DNA of 14,392 bases, taken from contig DEFD01000027.1 of the NCBI GenBank assembly GCA_002350615.1, forward strand, positions 92,041 through 106,432, read 5' to 3'. The notes beneath the pieces are model-generated. The model was not told the origin of the DNA and made no database searches. It saw nothing but the letters and a program-made list of their open reading frames with translations. A program made the position numbers and the translations under genes. The DNA comes from Bacteroidales bacterium UBA2861 (GTDB lineage: Bacteria > Bacteroidota > Bacteroidia > Bacteroidales > UBA932). Position 1 is the first letter of the stretch. The number at the start of each line of letters is the position of its first letter. Positions 1 to 6,164 of this stretch are shown piece after piece.

Positions 1-7
1 CTCTTTT

Positions 8-202
8 TTACTGCTCTTCTTCGGTACGGAGGCGCTGTACATAGATAGCTTTCTCCTTGGCGAGGCGACGCTTCTCGGAGGGTTTCGCGAAATTCTTGCG
101 TGAACGCAGTTCGCGGATCGCTCCCGTCTTCTCGAATTTACGCTTGAATTTCTTCAGTGCGCGCTCGATATTTTCGCCATCCTTTACAGGTACTATAATC
201 AT
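8..202 (-). CDS. rpsU: 30S ribosomal protein bS21
   Basis: Small-subunit ribosomal protein bS21, 64 residues, the usual length for this family. It starts MIIVPVKDGE and continues with a strongly basic helical body (ALKKFKRKFEKTG, then RSRKNFAKPSEKRR), the classic bS21 pattern. In Bacteroidota ribosomes bS21 sits near the 3' end of 16S rRNA and, with bS6 and bS18, helps hide the anti-Shine-Dalgarno sequence; that is established from structural work on Flavobacterium, not from this sequence. The ATG at 202 is chosen because an AAAGGAGGTG motif lies 8 nt upstream and a complete promoter precedes it. The gene has its own promoter even though the DUF4861/EEP gene ends only 78 bp upstream in the same direction. 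The TAA stop lies just inside the left edge of the window, so any terminator is out of view. Confidence 0.97.
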   Translation of the reverse strand: MIIVPVKDGENIERALKKFKRKFEKTGAIRELRSRKNFAKPSEKRRLAKEKAIYVQRLRTEEEQ

Positions 203-210
203 TTCTATTC

Positions 211-220
211 CACCTCCTTT
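211..220 (-). promoter_or_regulatory. Extended Shine-Dalgarno of rpsU
   Basis: On the minus strand this reads AAAGGAGGTG, a ten-base perfect complement of the conserved CACCUCCUUU at the 3' end of Bacteroidota 16S rRNA. It ends 8 nt before the rpsU ATG, a normal spacing for the GGAGG core. None of the other starts that I examined has anything comparable: rpsT, the M23 gene, ruvX, the GDPD and the DUF4837 gene are preceded by A/T-rich or unrelated sequence. Because bS21 itself helps mask the anti-SD in this phylum, this site probably provides autoregulation; that role is inferred. Confidence 0.85.
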
Positions 221-233
221 TCTTTTGGGACCG

Positions 234-264
234 CAAAGATACTCAAAAAGATTTAATCTCCAAA
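234..264 (-). promoter_or_regulatory. Bacteroidota-type promoter of rpsU
   Basis: The minus strand carries TTTG (264-261), a 19-bp spacer, then TATCTTTG (241-234) followed by C. This matches the Bacteroides primary sigma consensus of a TTTG -33 box and TAnnTTTG -7 box. Transcription would begin around 225-230 and give a leader of roughly 25 nt that contains the Shine-Dalgarno site. The -33 box lies 16 bp beyond the stop codon of the upstream DUF4861/EEP gene. Confidence 0.8.
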
Positions 265-280
265 TATTTATTTCCCCTGC

Positions 281-1924
281 CTAATAGATAAAATCTACGC
301 GGACAGGATAGTGGTCGGATATATATGGAGCTCCGAAATCATCGGACAGGACCCGGTAAGATGCACAAGCCGAAAAATCTTTCCAATAAATATAGTCTAT
401 CTGTCCCCTGCCGTCCACGGATTCACCGCTATAGCGGCCCCAGCCATTGAAAGTCACATTGTTGTCCGTCGTCTGTGCGCTGAGCCGGGAGTCTTTCATC
501 CTCCCGTCCAGTGCGTGCAGGCAAGGATCCTTCGGGATCACGTTGAAATCGCCCCCGAGCAGCATGGGATAGCCTTCCGGATTCATGGCGTCGATACGGT
601 CCACGATAAGGGAAAGTCCCTGACGGCGCGCCTCCCTGCCCTTATGGTCCAGATGAGTGTTCACATAATAGAACTTTCTGCCGGTGCTTCTGTCTTTCAG
701 CAGCACCCAGGTGGCGGTACGCTTGCAGGCGGCATCCCATCCTTTGGACGGCTGCTCGGGAGTTTCGGAAAGCCAGTAGGTTCCCCACTTCTGAAGTTTG
801 AAACGTTTGCGGTTCCAGAAAACGGACATCTTCTCTCCTTCTTCCTTACCGTCTTCGCGCCCTACTCCAACCGCCTGGTATTGAGGGCAGTTTTCCAAAA
901 TATAATCAACCTGGAAACCATATGCTTCCTGCAGTCCGAACACATCGGGTTTCTCCACGTTCAGCATCTGCACGGTTGCAGGCTTCCGCTTGTCCCAGGA
1001 ATTGTCCCCGTCTTTGGCGATGCCCAGCCTTATATTATAGGTAACGACACTCAGGGAAAGCTTTTCATCTGCGGCAAACTCCAGGAATTTCACGGCATCG
1101 CAAAGTTCGCTCTCTTTCACGGAGGCGGAAGCGATGCTTGTGCTGATGGACGACGCCGGATTGGAGATAATCCTGAAAGTCTTGCCGGTGTCTTCGACTT
1201 CCGAAAACTTACGGGAAGAGAATCGCAAGGCTCCCCCTATCGCCTGGGGCGATTTGGAGACATCCGCAGGATGGGAACCCCAGACTGCGATATAGTCCCG
1301 GCCCCAGCTCGCGATGGATCCGGAATGATAGTTTACTCCGGTTGCGAACTGAACCTTTTTTCCGTTCAGTTCACGGGCGCTCACGTTGGCCCAGCGGCTT
1401 CCGTCGAACATATCCACACGCACCGCGATGTCAACCTTGTCACCCTTGTACTCGACGCCATAGGCTGTCATCTCCATAAAGACGCTGTTGCCCCTACGGC
1501 CTACTACGGAACGGCGGCCGGCTGTAGCATCGAGACGGATTTCCTTCTCGCCGTCCCAGAGGCGGACTCCACCGAGCCCGAAGGTCTTGCCTACATAATA
1601 CTCATCGCATCCTGCGCCCTGCTCCGCCTGAGCCTCGGCCGAAGGGTACCAGTGCCATTTGCCGAGCTCGTCGTCAACAAGGCCGCTCTTATTATAGACA
1701 TCTATGGCTCCGCGCCCGTCGTAGTAGAAACGCAGCGCCATATACTGGTTCTCGACGGCCGGACCGTGATGTCCGATCTGACGGTATTCATTGTCCTGGG
1801 GGCTCCACAGTTCGGCAACCTGAAGGCTGTCGGTCTTGCGGAACTGGCTGAAGAAAGTGTGCTGCTGCGCTCTCAGGGAAAGGCAGCACAGCAACAGGAC
1901 GAATGCGGAAAGGATCTTACGCAT
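281..1924 (-). CDS. Exported DUF4861-EEP (endonuclease/exonuclease/phosphatase) fusion protein
   Basis: A 547-residue exported two-domain protein. Residues 1-20 form a signal peptide (MRKILSAFVLLLCCLSLRAQ). Residues about 40-285 resemble DUF4861, with the hallmark HHGPAVENQYMALRFYYDG near 52-70 and AIDVYNKSG at 73-81; this domain is often met near pectin or uronate use genes, and its biochemical role is unsettled. Residues about 290-547 are an EEP domain with a complete catalytic set: TYNIR (N297), GLQE (E333), NTHLDH (H424), GDFN (D459, N461), IDYI (D510) and SDHYP (D537, H538). EEP enzymes cleave phosphodiester or phosphomonoester bonds using Mg2+; the substrate cannot be told from sequence, and secreted relatives include nuclease-like and sphingomyelinase-like proteins. 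It starts 3 bp after the stop of the beta-barrel gene, so it is probably the last gene of the sppA operon. The EEP call is firm, DUF4861 less so. Confidence 0.85.
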   Translation of the reverse strand: MRKILSAFVLLLCCLSLRAQQHTFFSQFRKTDSLQVAELWSPQDNEYRQIGHHGPAVENQYMALRFYYDGRGAIDVYNKSGLVDDELGKWHWYPSAEAQAEQGAGCDEYYVGKTFGLGGVRLWDGEKEIRLDATAGRRSVVGRRGNSVFMEMTAYGVEYKGDKVDIAVRVDMFDGSRWANVSARELNGKKVQFATGVNYHSGSIASWGRDYIAVWGSHPADVSKSPQAIGGALRFSSRKFSEVEDTGKTFRIISNPASSISTSIASASVKESELCDAVKFLEFAADEKLSLSVVTYNIRLGIAKDGDNSWDKRKPATVQMLNVEKPDVFGLQEAYGFQVDYILENCPQYQAVGVGREDGKEEGEKMSVFWNRKRFKLQKWGTYWLSETPEQPSKGWDAACKRTATWVLLKDRSTGRKFYYVNTHLDHKGREARRQGLSLIVDRIDAMNPEGYPMLLGGDFNVIPKDPCLHALDGRMKDSRLSAQTTDNNVTFNGWGRYSGESVDGRGQIDYIYWKDFSACASYRVLSDDFGAPYISDHYPVRVDFIY

Positions 1925-1927
1925 AGT

Positions 1928-2716
1928 CTAGAAAGTAAAGATCAGACCGAGGGTCAGGTATTTCATATCCGTACCCGGTTCGGAGGCAATGCCGTCGTCC
2001 CGGATGATGGACTTCGGATAATACTTGCAGTACACCCCGAGTCCGTCGAAGTCGATGCTTGCAAAATAGTTGATGCAGAGGTTCCGCACTTTCGCATCCG
2101 GTTCTTTGGTTTGAACTTCGCGACGGGAAACATCATCTTTGTACACATAGGAAGATTTCAGGGATGTGAAGCGGTCGATGTTGAAATCGAAGCCGGCACC
2201 TCCCCTGAACGAGAACCAGGGGGTATGGAATGCAAGAGCGACAGGTACCGAAAGGGCGAAGCAACGGATACGCTGCTCCAGTTTCGAGATATGATCTGCA
2301 TCATCCGTACCGAAAAGGCCGCCCATCGTAGTGAACAAATACTGATTGTCGGAGATGTATACCGGATGGTCCTTGTTGATCTGGAAGGCATCCCATTTGA
2401 GGTCGAGTCCTGCTTCCAAAGAAACCCAGGAAGCGGGATTCAGCCCTAACTGGATTGCATTGAAACCGATTTCATAGGAATCGAAGAATTTGCCCTCCAA
2501 CTGGGGCTGGTCGCTTACCTGATGGAAGCCGAAATAGAAATGGGAAAGTGCGTCGCAGTTGAAAAGCTTCTCGCGCTTGGCAGCCCTGTGCTTCCGCGCT
2601 TTCACTGTCATCTCTTCAATTTCCTTGAGACGGTCCTTGGCTGTTTTTTCCTGCGCGAAAGCATTGGACGATGCAAGAAGCAGGACGATGCTGAACAATA
2701 CGGATATCTTTTTCAT
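1928..2716 (-). CDS. Putative outer-membrane beta-barrel protein
   Basis: A 262-residue protein that I cannot assign to a named family. Residues 1-21 are a signal peptide ending AFA before QEKT. Residues about 24-52 form a charged, helix-prone stretch (KDRLKEIEEMTVKARKHRAAKREK). The rest alternates polar and hydrophobic residues in strands rich in Tyr, Phe and Gly, such as SHFYFGFHQVS, WVSLEAGLDLKWDAF and FSFRGGAGFDFNIDRF. The chain ends YLTLGLIFTF, with a C-terminal Phe typical of outer-membrane barrels recognised by BamA. A small barrel of roughly 8-10 strands is plausible. Its ATG overlaps the stop of sppA by one base (TAATG), which implies translational coupling, and the DUF4861/EEP gene follows after 3 bp. 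Its function may therefore relate to the cell envelope, but nothing more specific can be claimed. Confidence 0.75.
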   Translation of the reverse strand: MKKISVLFSIVLLLASSNAFAQEKTAKDRLKEIEEMTVKARKHRAAKREKLFNCDALSHFYFGFHQVSDQPQLEGKFFDSYEIGFNAIQLGLNPASWVSLEAGLDLKWDAFQINKDHPVYISDNQYLFTTMGGLFGTDDADHISKLEQRIRCFALSVPVALAFHTPWFSFRGGAGFDFNIDRFTSLKSSYVYKDDVSRREVQTKEPDAKVRNLCINYFASIDFDGLGVYCKYYPKSIIRDDGIASEPGTDMKYLTLGLIFTF

Positions 2717-4380
2717 TATTCAATGGTTGTTACTGGGTCGATTGTAAAATAAGGCATCAGGGCCATTGCATTGAAGCCCGGGTGCATGTGTTCCTTCACC
2801 CACACGAGGGGATCTTTCTTCTTTTCCTGCTTTCCGCGCAGCTGATCCTTGAAGGAAAGTTTCTCGGGATAGGCCGCGATGCTGTAATTGGAGAGTTTGA
2901 TATGCTTTGCAGTATATTCGATAGCATCCAGCAGGGTGCCTTTTTCATCGGCAAGGCCGATTCCAAGGGCCTCTTTCCCGGACCAGACACGGCCCTGGGC
3001 GATGTCATCCACCGCTTCCCTGCTCATCTTGCGGCCATCGGAAACGACACCCACGAAAGTATCGTAGATGCCCTCTATCTCCTGCTGGTACCATGCTTCT
3101 TCCTCCGCGCTCAGCGGATTGACGCCGCTGCCCATAGCACTGTGCGCATTGGTGCCCACGTTTACGAGGTTCACGTGAAGTTTGTTCTTAACCGCCTTAC
3201 CGTAGGAGGGCACAAGGCCGAACACTCCGATGGAGCCGGTGAGGGTGGCATTGTCCACGAAAATCCTGCGGCAGCCCGCGGAAATGAGGTAACCGCCCGA
3301 GGCTGCATATGCGCCATAACTGGCAATCACAGGCTTCACCTTGTTCAGGAGCTCGATTTCGCGGCGGATCATATCGGCCGCAACCACTTCTCCTCCGGGA
3401 GAGTTGACGCGAAATACCACAGCCTTGACGCTGGAATCCGCACGCACCTCAGCGATTGTGTGCGCGAGTTTCTCGCCCACGATGGCGCCGCCGCTGCGGA
3501 CTATTTCGCCGTCGGCATAAATGACTGCTATCTTCTTGGAAGAAGGCCCTTTCTTGAGATCCTTGATATAGTCCTTGATGCTTATGGTCTGCACATCCTC
3601 CGGATAGGTGGTGCCGAAAAGATGGCAGAGATAGTCTTCCATCTCGTCGCGGTACTTGAGCCCATCCACAAGGCCGAGGTCCTTCCAGGTGGCAGCTGTG
3701 CTTAGCGCAAGGCCGTCGGTCCAGGCATTGAGCTGTTCGACTCTCACACCTCGGGATTCAGCGATCTCCGCAAGGAAACTGCCCCAGATGGATCCGAGAA
3801 GGCTTTCGTACTGCTCTCGGTTCTCGGGGCTGATATCGTTTCGGATATACATTTCGCCCGCGGATTTGTATTTACCGTGACGGATAAGCTGAATCTCAAT
3901 TCCAAGCGTGTCCAGCAGGTCTTTCAGGAAATACTGGGTGCTGCCGAGTCCGGTAAGGCTGCCGCCGCCCTGCGGGTGCAGAAAGAGACGGTCCGCCACG
4001 CTTCCGAGATAATAACTGCCGTTTCCGAGGGATGCGGCATAGGCTACCACCGGCTTGCCGCTGGCACTGAATCGTTTGAGGTATTCACGCAGTTCCTCCA
4101 TGGCTGCCATCCCGCCGGAGAAATGGTCCAGATTGAGATAGACCATTGCAATCTTCTTGTCGTCGGCCGCCTTCTGAAGCGCCCTTTCAATTGATAGAAG
4201 AGAAACGGAAGAGCTGAAGGAAATGCCTCCAAGCCCGATTGAGAAAGAGGAGCCTCCCCTTTCTGCCACGGCTTCGCCGATGTCGATTTTCAGAATCTTC
4301 CCTTTCAGAAAACCGTCTCCGGCGATCGCCTGAAGGGAAACGATTGCGCCCAAGCACAGTGCAAACAGGAATTTACGCAT
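2716..4380 (-). CDS. sppA: Signal peptide peptidase SppA, 67K type
   Basis: Serine protease of family S49 that degrades signal peptides released after secretion. At 554 residues it is the long, two-domain (67K) form, somewhat shorter than the 618-residue E. coli enzyme. The catalytic lysine is K172 in GKYKSAGE (the equivalent of E. coli K209) and the nucleophile is S361 in YAASGGYLISAG (the equivalent of S409). The surrounding S49 motifs FRVNSPGGEVVA (323-334) and TGSIGVFG (381-388) are intact. The N-terminus (MRKFLFALCLGAIVSLQAIA) looks like a short, possibly cleavable signal peptide, whereas E. coli SppA keeps an N-terminal membrane anchor. The gene leads a minus-strand cluster and overlaps the beta-barrel gene by one base. 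A TATATTTG -7 box lies 27 bp upstream of the ATG. The enzymatic assignment is secure; whether it is membrane-bound is open. Confidence 0.95.
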   Translation of the reverse strand: MRKFLFALCLGAIVSLQAIAGDGFLKGKILKIDIGEAVAERGGSSFSIGLGGISFSSSVSLLSIERALQKAADDKKIAMVYLNLDHFSGGMAAMEELREYLKRFSASGKPVVAYAASLGNGSYYLGSVADRLFLHPQGGGSLTGLGSTQYFLKDLLDTLGIEIQLIRHGKYKSAGEMYIRNDISPENREQYESLLGSIWGSFLAEIAESRGVRVEQLNAWTDGLALSTAATWKDLGLVDGLKYRDEMEDYLCHLFGTTYPEDVQTISIKDYIKDLKKGPSSKKIAVIYADGEIVRSGGAIVGEKLAHTIAEVRADSSVKAVVFRVNSPGGEVVAADMIRREIELLNKVKPVIASYGAYAASGGYLISAGCRRIFVDNATLTGSIGVFGLVPSYGKAVKNKLHVNLVNVGTNAHSAMGSGVNPLSAEEEAWYQQEIEGIYDTFVGVVSDGRKMSREAVDDIAQGRVWSGKEALGIGLADEKGTLLDAIEYTAKHIKLSNYSIAAYPEKLSFKDQLRGKQEKKKDPLVWVKEHMHPGFNAMALMPYFTIDPVTTIE

Positions 4381-4407
4381 ACTGTTACGCTATTTGTGAT
4401 ATTTCCA

Positions 4408-4415
4408 CAAATATA
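4408..4415 (-). promoter_or_regulatory. Probable -7 box for the sppA operon
   Basis: The minus strand reads TATATTTG, an exact TAnnTTTG match 27 bp before the sppA ATG. I see no TTTG -33 box at 19-21 bp spacing, so only the -7 element is supported. It is divergent from a similar box serving tRNA-Leu. Confidence 0.5.
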
Positions 4416-4430
4416 GTAAAATAATATTGC

Positions 4431-4438
4431 TAAATTTG
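4431..4438 (+). promoter_or_regulatory. Probable -7 box for tRNA-Leu
   Basis: TAAATTTG followed by C matches TAnnTTTG and ends 10 bp before the mature 5' end of tRNA-Leu, so transcription would begin just ahead of the tRNA. No clear -33 box is visible. It lies 15 bp from the oppositely oriented sppA -7 box in an A/T-rich gap. Confidence 0.5.
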
Positions 4439-4448
4439 CAACCTGCCT

Positions 4449-4530
4449 GCGGGTGTGTTGAAATTGGTAGACAAGCCAGACTTAGGATCTGGTGCCTTAC
4501 GGCGTATGGGTTCGAGTCCCTTCACCCGCA
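4449..4530 (+). tRNA. tRNA-Leu (anticodon UAG)
   Basis: An 82-nt class II tRNA. The acceptor stem GCGGGTG (4449-4455) pairs with CACCCGC (4523-4529), followed by discriminator A; CCA is not encoded. The D stem is TTG/CAA. The anticodon stem CCAGA/TCTGG encloses loop CTTAGGA with anticodon TAG (4483-4485), which reads CUN leucine codons. The long variable arm pairs GCC with GGC, as expected for tRNA-Leu. The T loop is TTCGAGT with stem ATGGG/CCCTT, which contains one T-T mismatch at its second pair, a small oddity. Confidence 0.97.
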
Positions 4531-4610
4531 CAAAGGGAGCTTGGCGGTTCTCTTTCGTGATTGATAAGCTTTCTCCGCGGATTTTAATTTTTTTCGTAAC
4601 TTGCGGGGCT

Positions 4611-6164
4611 ATGCTGAAAAAGACCCGCATTTTGCTTGCAGCCATATTCTGGCTCGGCATTACCCTTTTGTTCCTGGACGGTTCAGGACTGTTCCCCAAA
4701 TGGCTGGGATGGATGCCCAAACTCCAGTTCCTTCCCGCGGTAATGGCACTGAATTTCATTGTAATCGCAGGCCTGATAGTACTTACCCTGGTTTTTGGCA
4801 GGATTTATTGCTCGGTGATATGTCCTCTCGGCGTGTACCAGGACGGTGTCGCCCACATCAGCGTGGCGCTGAAACGCAGACGCAAAAACCGCAAGCCGTA
4901 TTCATATTCGAAGGAGGTGAAATGGCTGCGTTACGGGGTTTGGACACTCTTCGTACTCGCAATCATATTCGGCATCCAGACTTTCGTCGCGAGCCTGGCC
5001 CCGTACAGTGCCTACGGCCGCATCGTCACCTCCGTCATTCCACACAAGGCATGGCTATGGAGCCTTCCCACTTTCTGCGTGGCGGTCACGACACTAGCCA
5101 TTGTCAGCTACCTTGCCTGGAAAAACGGCCGCACATACTGCAACACGGTCTGTCCTGTGGGAACGACGCTGAGTTTCTTCTCGCGTTTCGCGCTTTTCCG
5201 TCCGGTAATCGACAGCGAAAAGTGCCGGAACTGCCATATCTGCGAGCATAACTGCAAGGCTGCCTGCATCGATATAGCCACCCACAGCATTGACTACAGC
5301 CGCTGCGTGGACTGTTTCAACTGTCTGGAAGACTGCAAATTCGGTGCGCTGCGCTACAGGTTTGTCCCGCGTGCGAAAGCTTCCGGTGCGGCAGAGGAAA
5401 AGCCCTCTTCTTCTACCCGCAGCGGGCGAGGTCCGATTTCAAGCGGGGGACCTGGCCCGGCAGAACCTGAACAGAATGGGCTGAGAGGCCATTTGGCTGG
5501 GCGAGATCCCGGCAAAAAAAATGGACCTCGCCCGGAAAATGACTCCAGAAGGGCCTTCCTTGCAGGGAGCGCCATCGCCCTGACGGCCGTGACGCTGAGG
5601 GCCCAGGGCAAGAAGGTTGACGGAGGTTTCGCCACCGTCGTGCCGAAGGAGTCGCCGCAGCGCGACGCTCCCCTCACCCCTCCAGGCTCGAAGAGCATCC
5701 GCGACTTCTACTCGAAGTGCACCGCATGCCAGCTCTGCGTATCCGCCTGCCCCAACAATGTATTGAGGCCCTCAACGGATCTGGAGCACCTCATGCAGCC
5801 TCTCATGGGATATGAAAACGGCTGGTGCCGCCCCGAATGCACCCGTTGTTCGGAGGTATGTCCTTCCGGCGCAATCATAAAAATTTCCCGGGAAGAGAAG
5901 ACGCAGTACCACATAGGCACCGCCCGCATAAACAGGAATCTCTGCGTTGCGGAGAACGGCACCAGATGCGGTAACTGCGCGAGACGCTGTCCCACAGGTG
6001 CCATCACCATGATCGAAGACGAAACACGGGGAGTCAGCGTTCCGAGCGTGGACGAAGCCGTCTGCATCGGATGCGGCGCCTGCGAATTCCTCTGCCCTTC
6101 AAGGCCGGTGAGCGCAATCAGCGTAAACGGAAGATATGTCCACTTAGATACCGAACTCTCATGA
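4611..6164 (+). CDS. NapH-NapG-like membrane polyferredoxin fusion with an internal Tat signal
   Basis: A 517-residue electron-transfer membrane protein. Residues 1-200 carry four likely membrane helices (about 6-22, 43-62, 107-128, 150-170) with the paired NapH-type motifs YCSVICPLG (C67, C71) and YCNTVCPVG (C177, C181). Two ferredoxin motifs follow at C205-C219 and C232-C242, predicted cytoplasmic. A low-complexity Gly/Pro linker spans about 255-310. Then RRAFLAGSAIALTAVTLRAQG (313-333) is a twin-arginine signal in mid-chain, followed by a NapG-like domain with four cysteine clusters beginning at C370, C406, C445 and C485. NapH/NapG proteins pass quinol electrons to periplasmic reductases. 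The ATG at 4611 is chosen because an upstream in-frame start would lie inside tRNA-Leu and only this one gives a clean N-terminal helix. Its TGA overlaps the next ATG (ATGA), so the reductase is its probable partner. It is not NapG/NapH proper, since no nap genes are nearby. Confidence 0.85.
   Translation: MLKKTRILLAAIFWLGITLLFLDGSGLFPKWLGWMPKLQFLPAVMALNFIVIAGLIVLTLVFGRIYCSVICPLGVYQDGVAHISVALKRRRKNRKPYSYSKEVKWLRYGVWTLFVLAIIFGIQTFVASLAPYSAYGRIVTSVIPHKAWLWSLPTFCVAVTTLAIVSYLAWKNGRTYCNTVCPVGTTLSFFSRFALFRPVIDSEKCRNCHICEHNCKAACIDIATHSIDYSRCVDCFNCLEDCKFGALRYRFVPRAKASGAAEEKPSSSTRSGRGPISSGGPGPAEPEQNGLRGHLAGRDPGKKNGPRPENDSRRAFLAGSAIALTAVTLRAQGKKVDGGFATVVPKESPQRDAPLTPPGSKSIRDFYSKCTACQLCVSACPNNVLRPSTDLEHLMQPLMGYENGWCRPECTRCSEVCPSGAIIKISREEKTQYHIGTARINRNLCVAENGTRCGNCARRCPTGAITMIEDETRGVSVPSVDEAVCIGCGACEFLCPSRPVSAISVNGRYVHLDTELS
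5424..5458 (+). repeat. 35-bp palindromic element, copy 1, inside the polyferredoxin linker
   Basis: Arms GGGCGAGGTCC (5424-5434) and GGACCTGGCCC (5448-5458) pair at 10 of 11 positions around a 13-nt loop. It has exactly the arm and loop lengths of copy 2, which starts 75 bp later. The reading frame stays open through it, encoding a Gly/Pro-rich stretch (GRGPISSGGPGP). Confidence 0.6.
5499..5533 (+). repeat. 35-bp palindromic element, copy 2, inside the polyferredoxin linker
   Basis: Arms GGGCGAGATCC (5499-5509) and GGACCTCGCCC (5523-5533) pair at 10 of 11 positions around a 13-nt, A-rich loop. The left arm differs from copy 1 at one base and the right arm at one base, while the loops are unrelated. 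The 75-bp offset keeps both copies in the same codon phase; this one encodes GRDPGKKNGPRP. Confidence 0.6.

Noticed and set aside
311..2449. A 712-codon open frame on the plus strand opposite the DUF4861/EEP and beta-barrel genes
   Set aside because: It is fully antisense to two genes with clear signal peptides and catalytic motifs, spans their junction, and its translation resembles no protein family. It is explained by codon bias.
4532..4555. Weak hairpin AAAGGGAG/TTCTCTTT after tRNA-Leu
   Set aside because: Two of its eight pairs are G-T and no T-run follows, so it does not support a terminator call.
4597..4604. Possible -7 box TAACTTGC before the polyferredoxin gene
   Set aside because: It lacks one T of the TAnnTTTG consensus and has no TTTG at the -33 distance. 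The gene may instead be read from the tRNA-Leu promoter.
4455..4610. An in-frame N-terminal extension of the polyferredoxin starting inside tRNA-Leu
   Set aside because: It would translate the tRNA gene, and the extra residues are polar with no homology-like pattern; the ATG at 4611 opens directly into a membrane helix.
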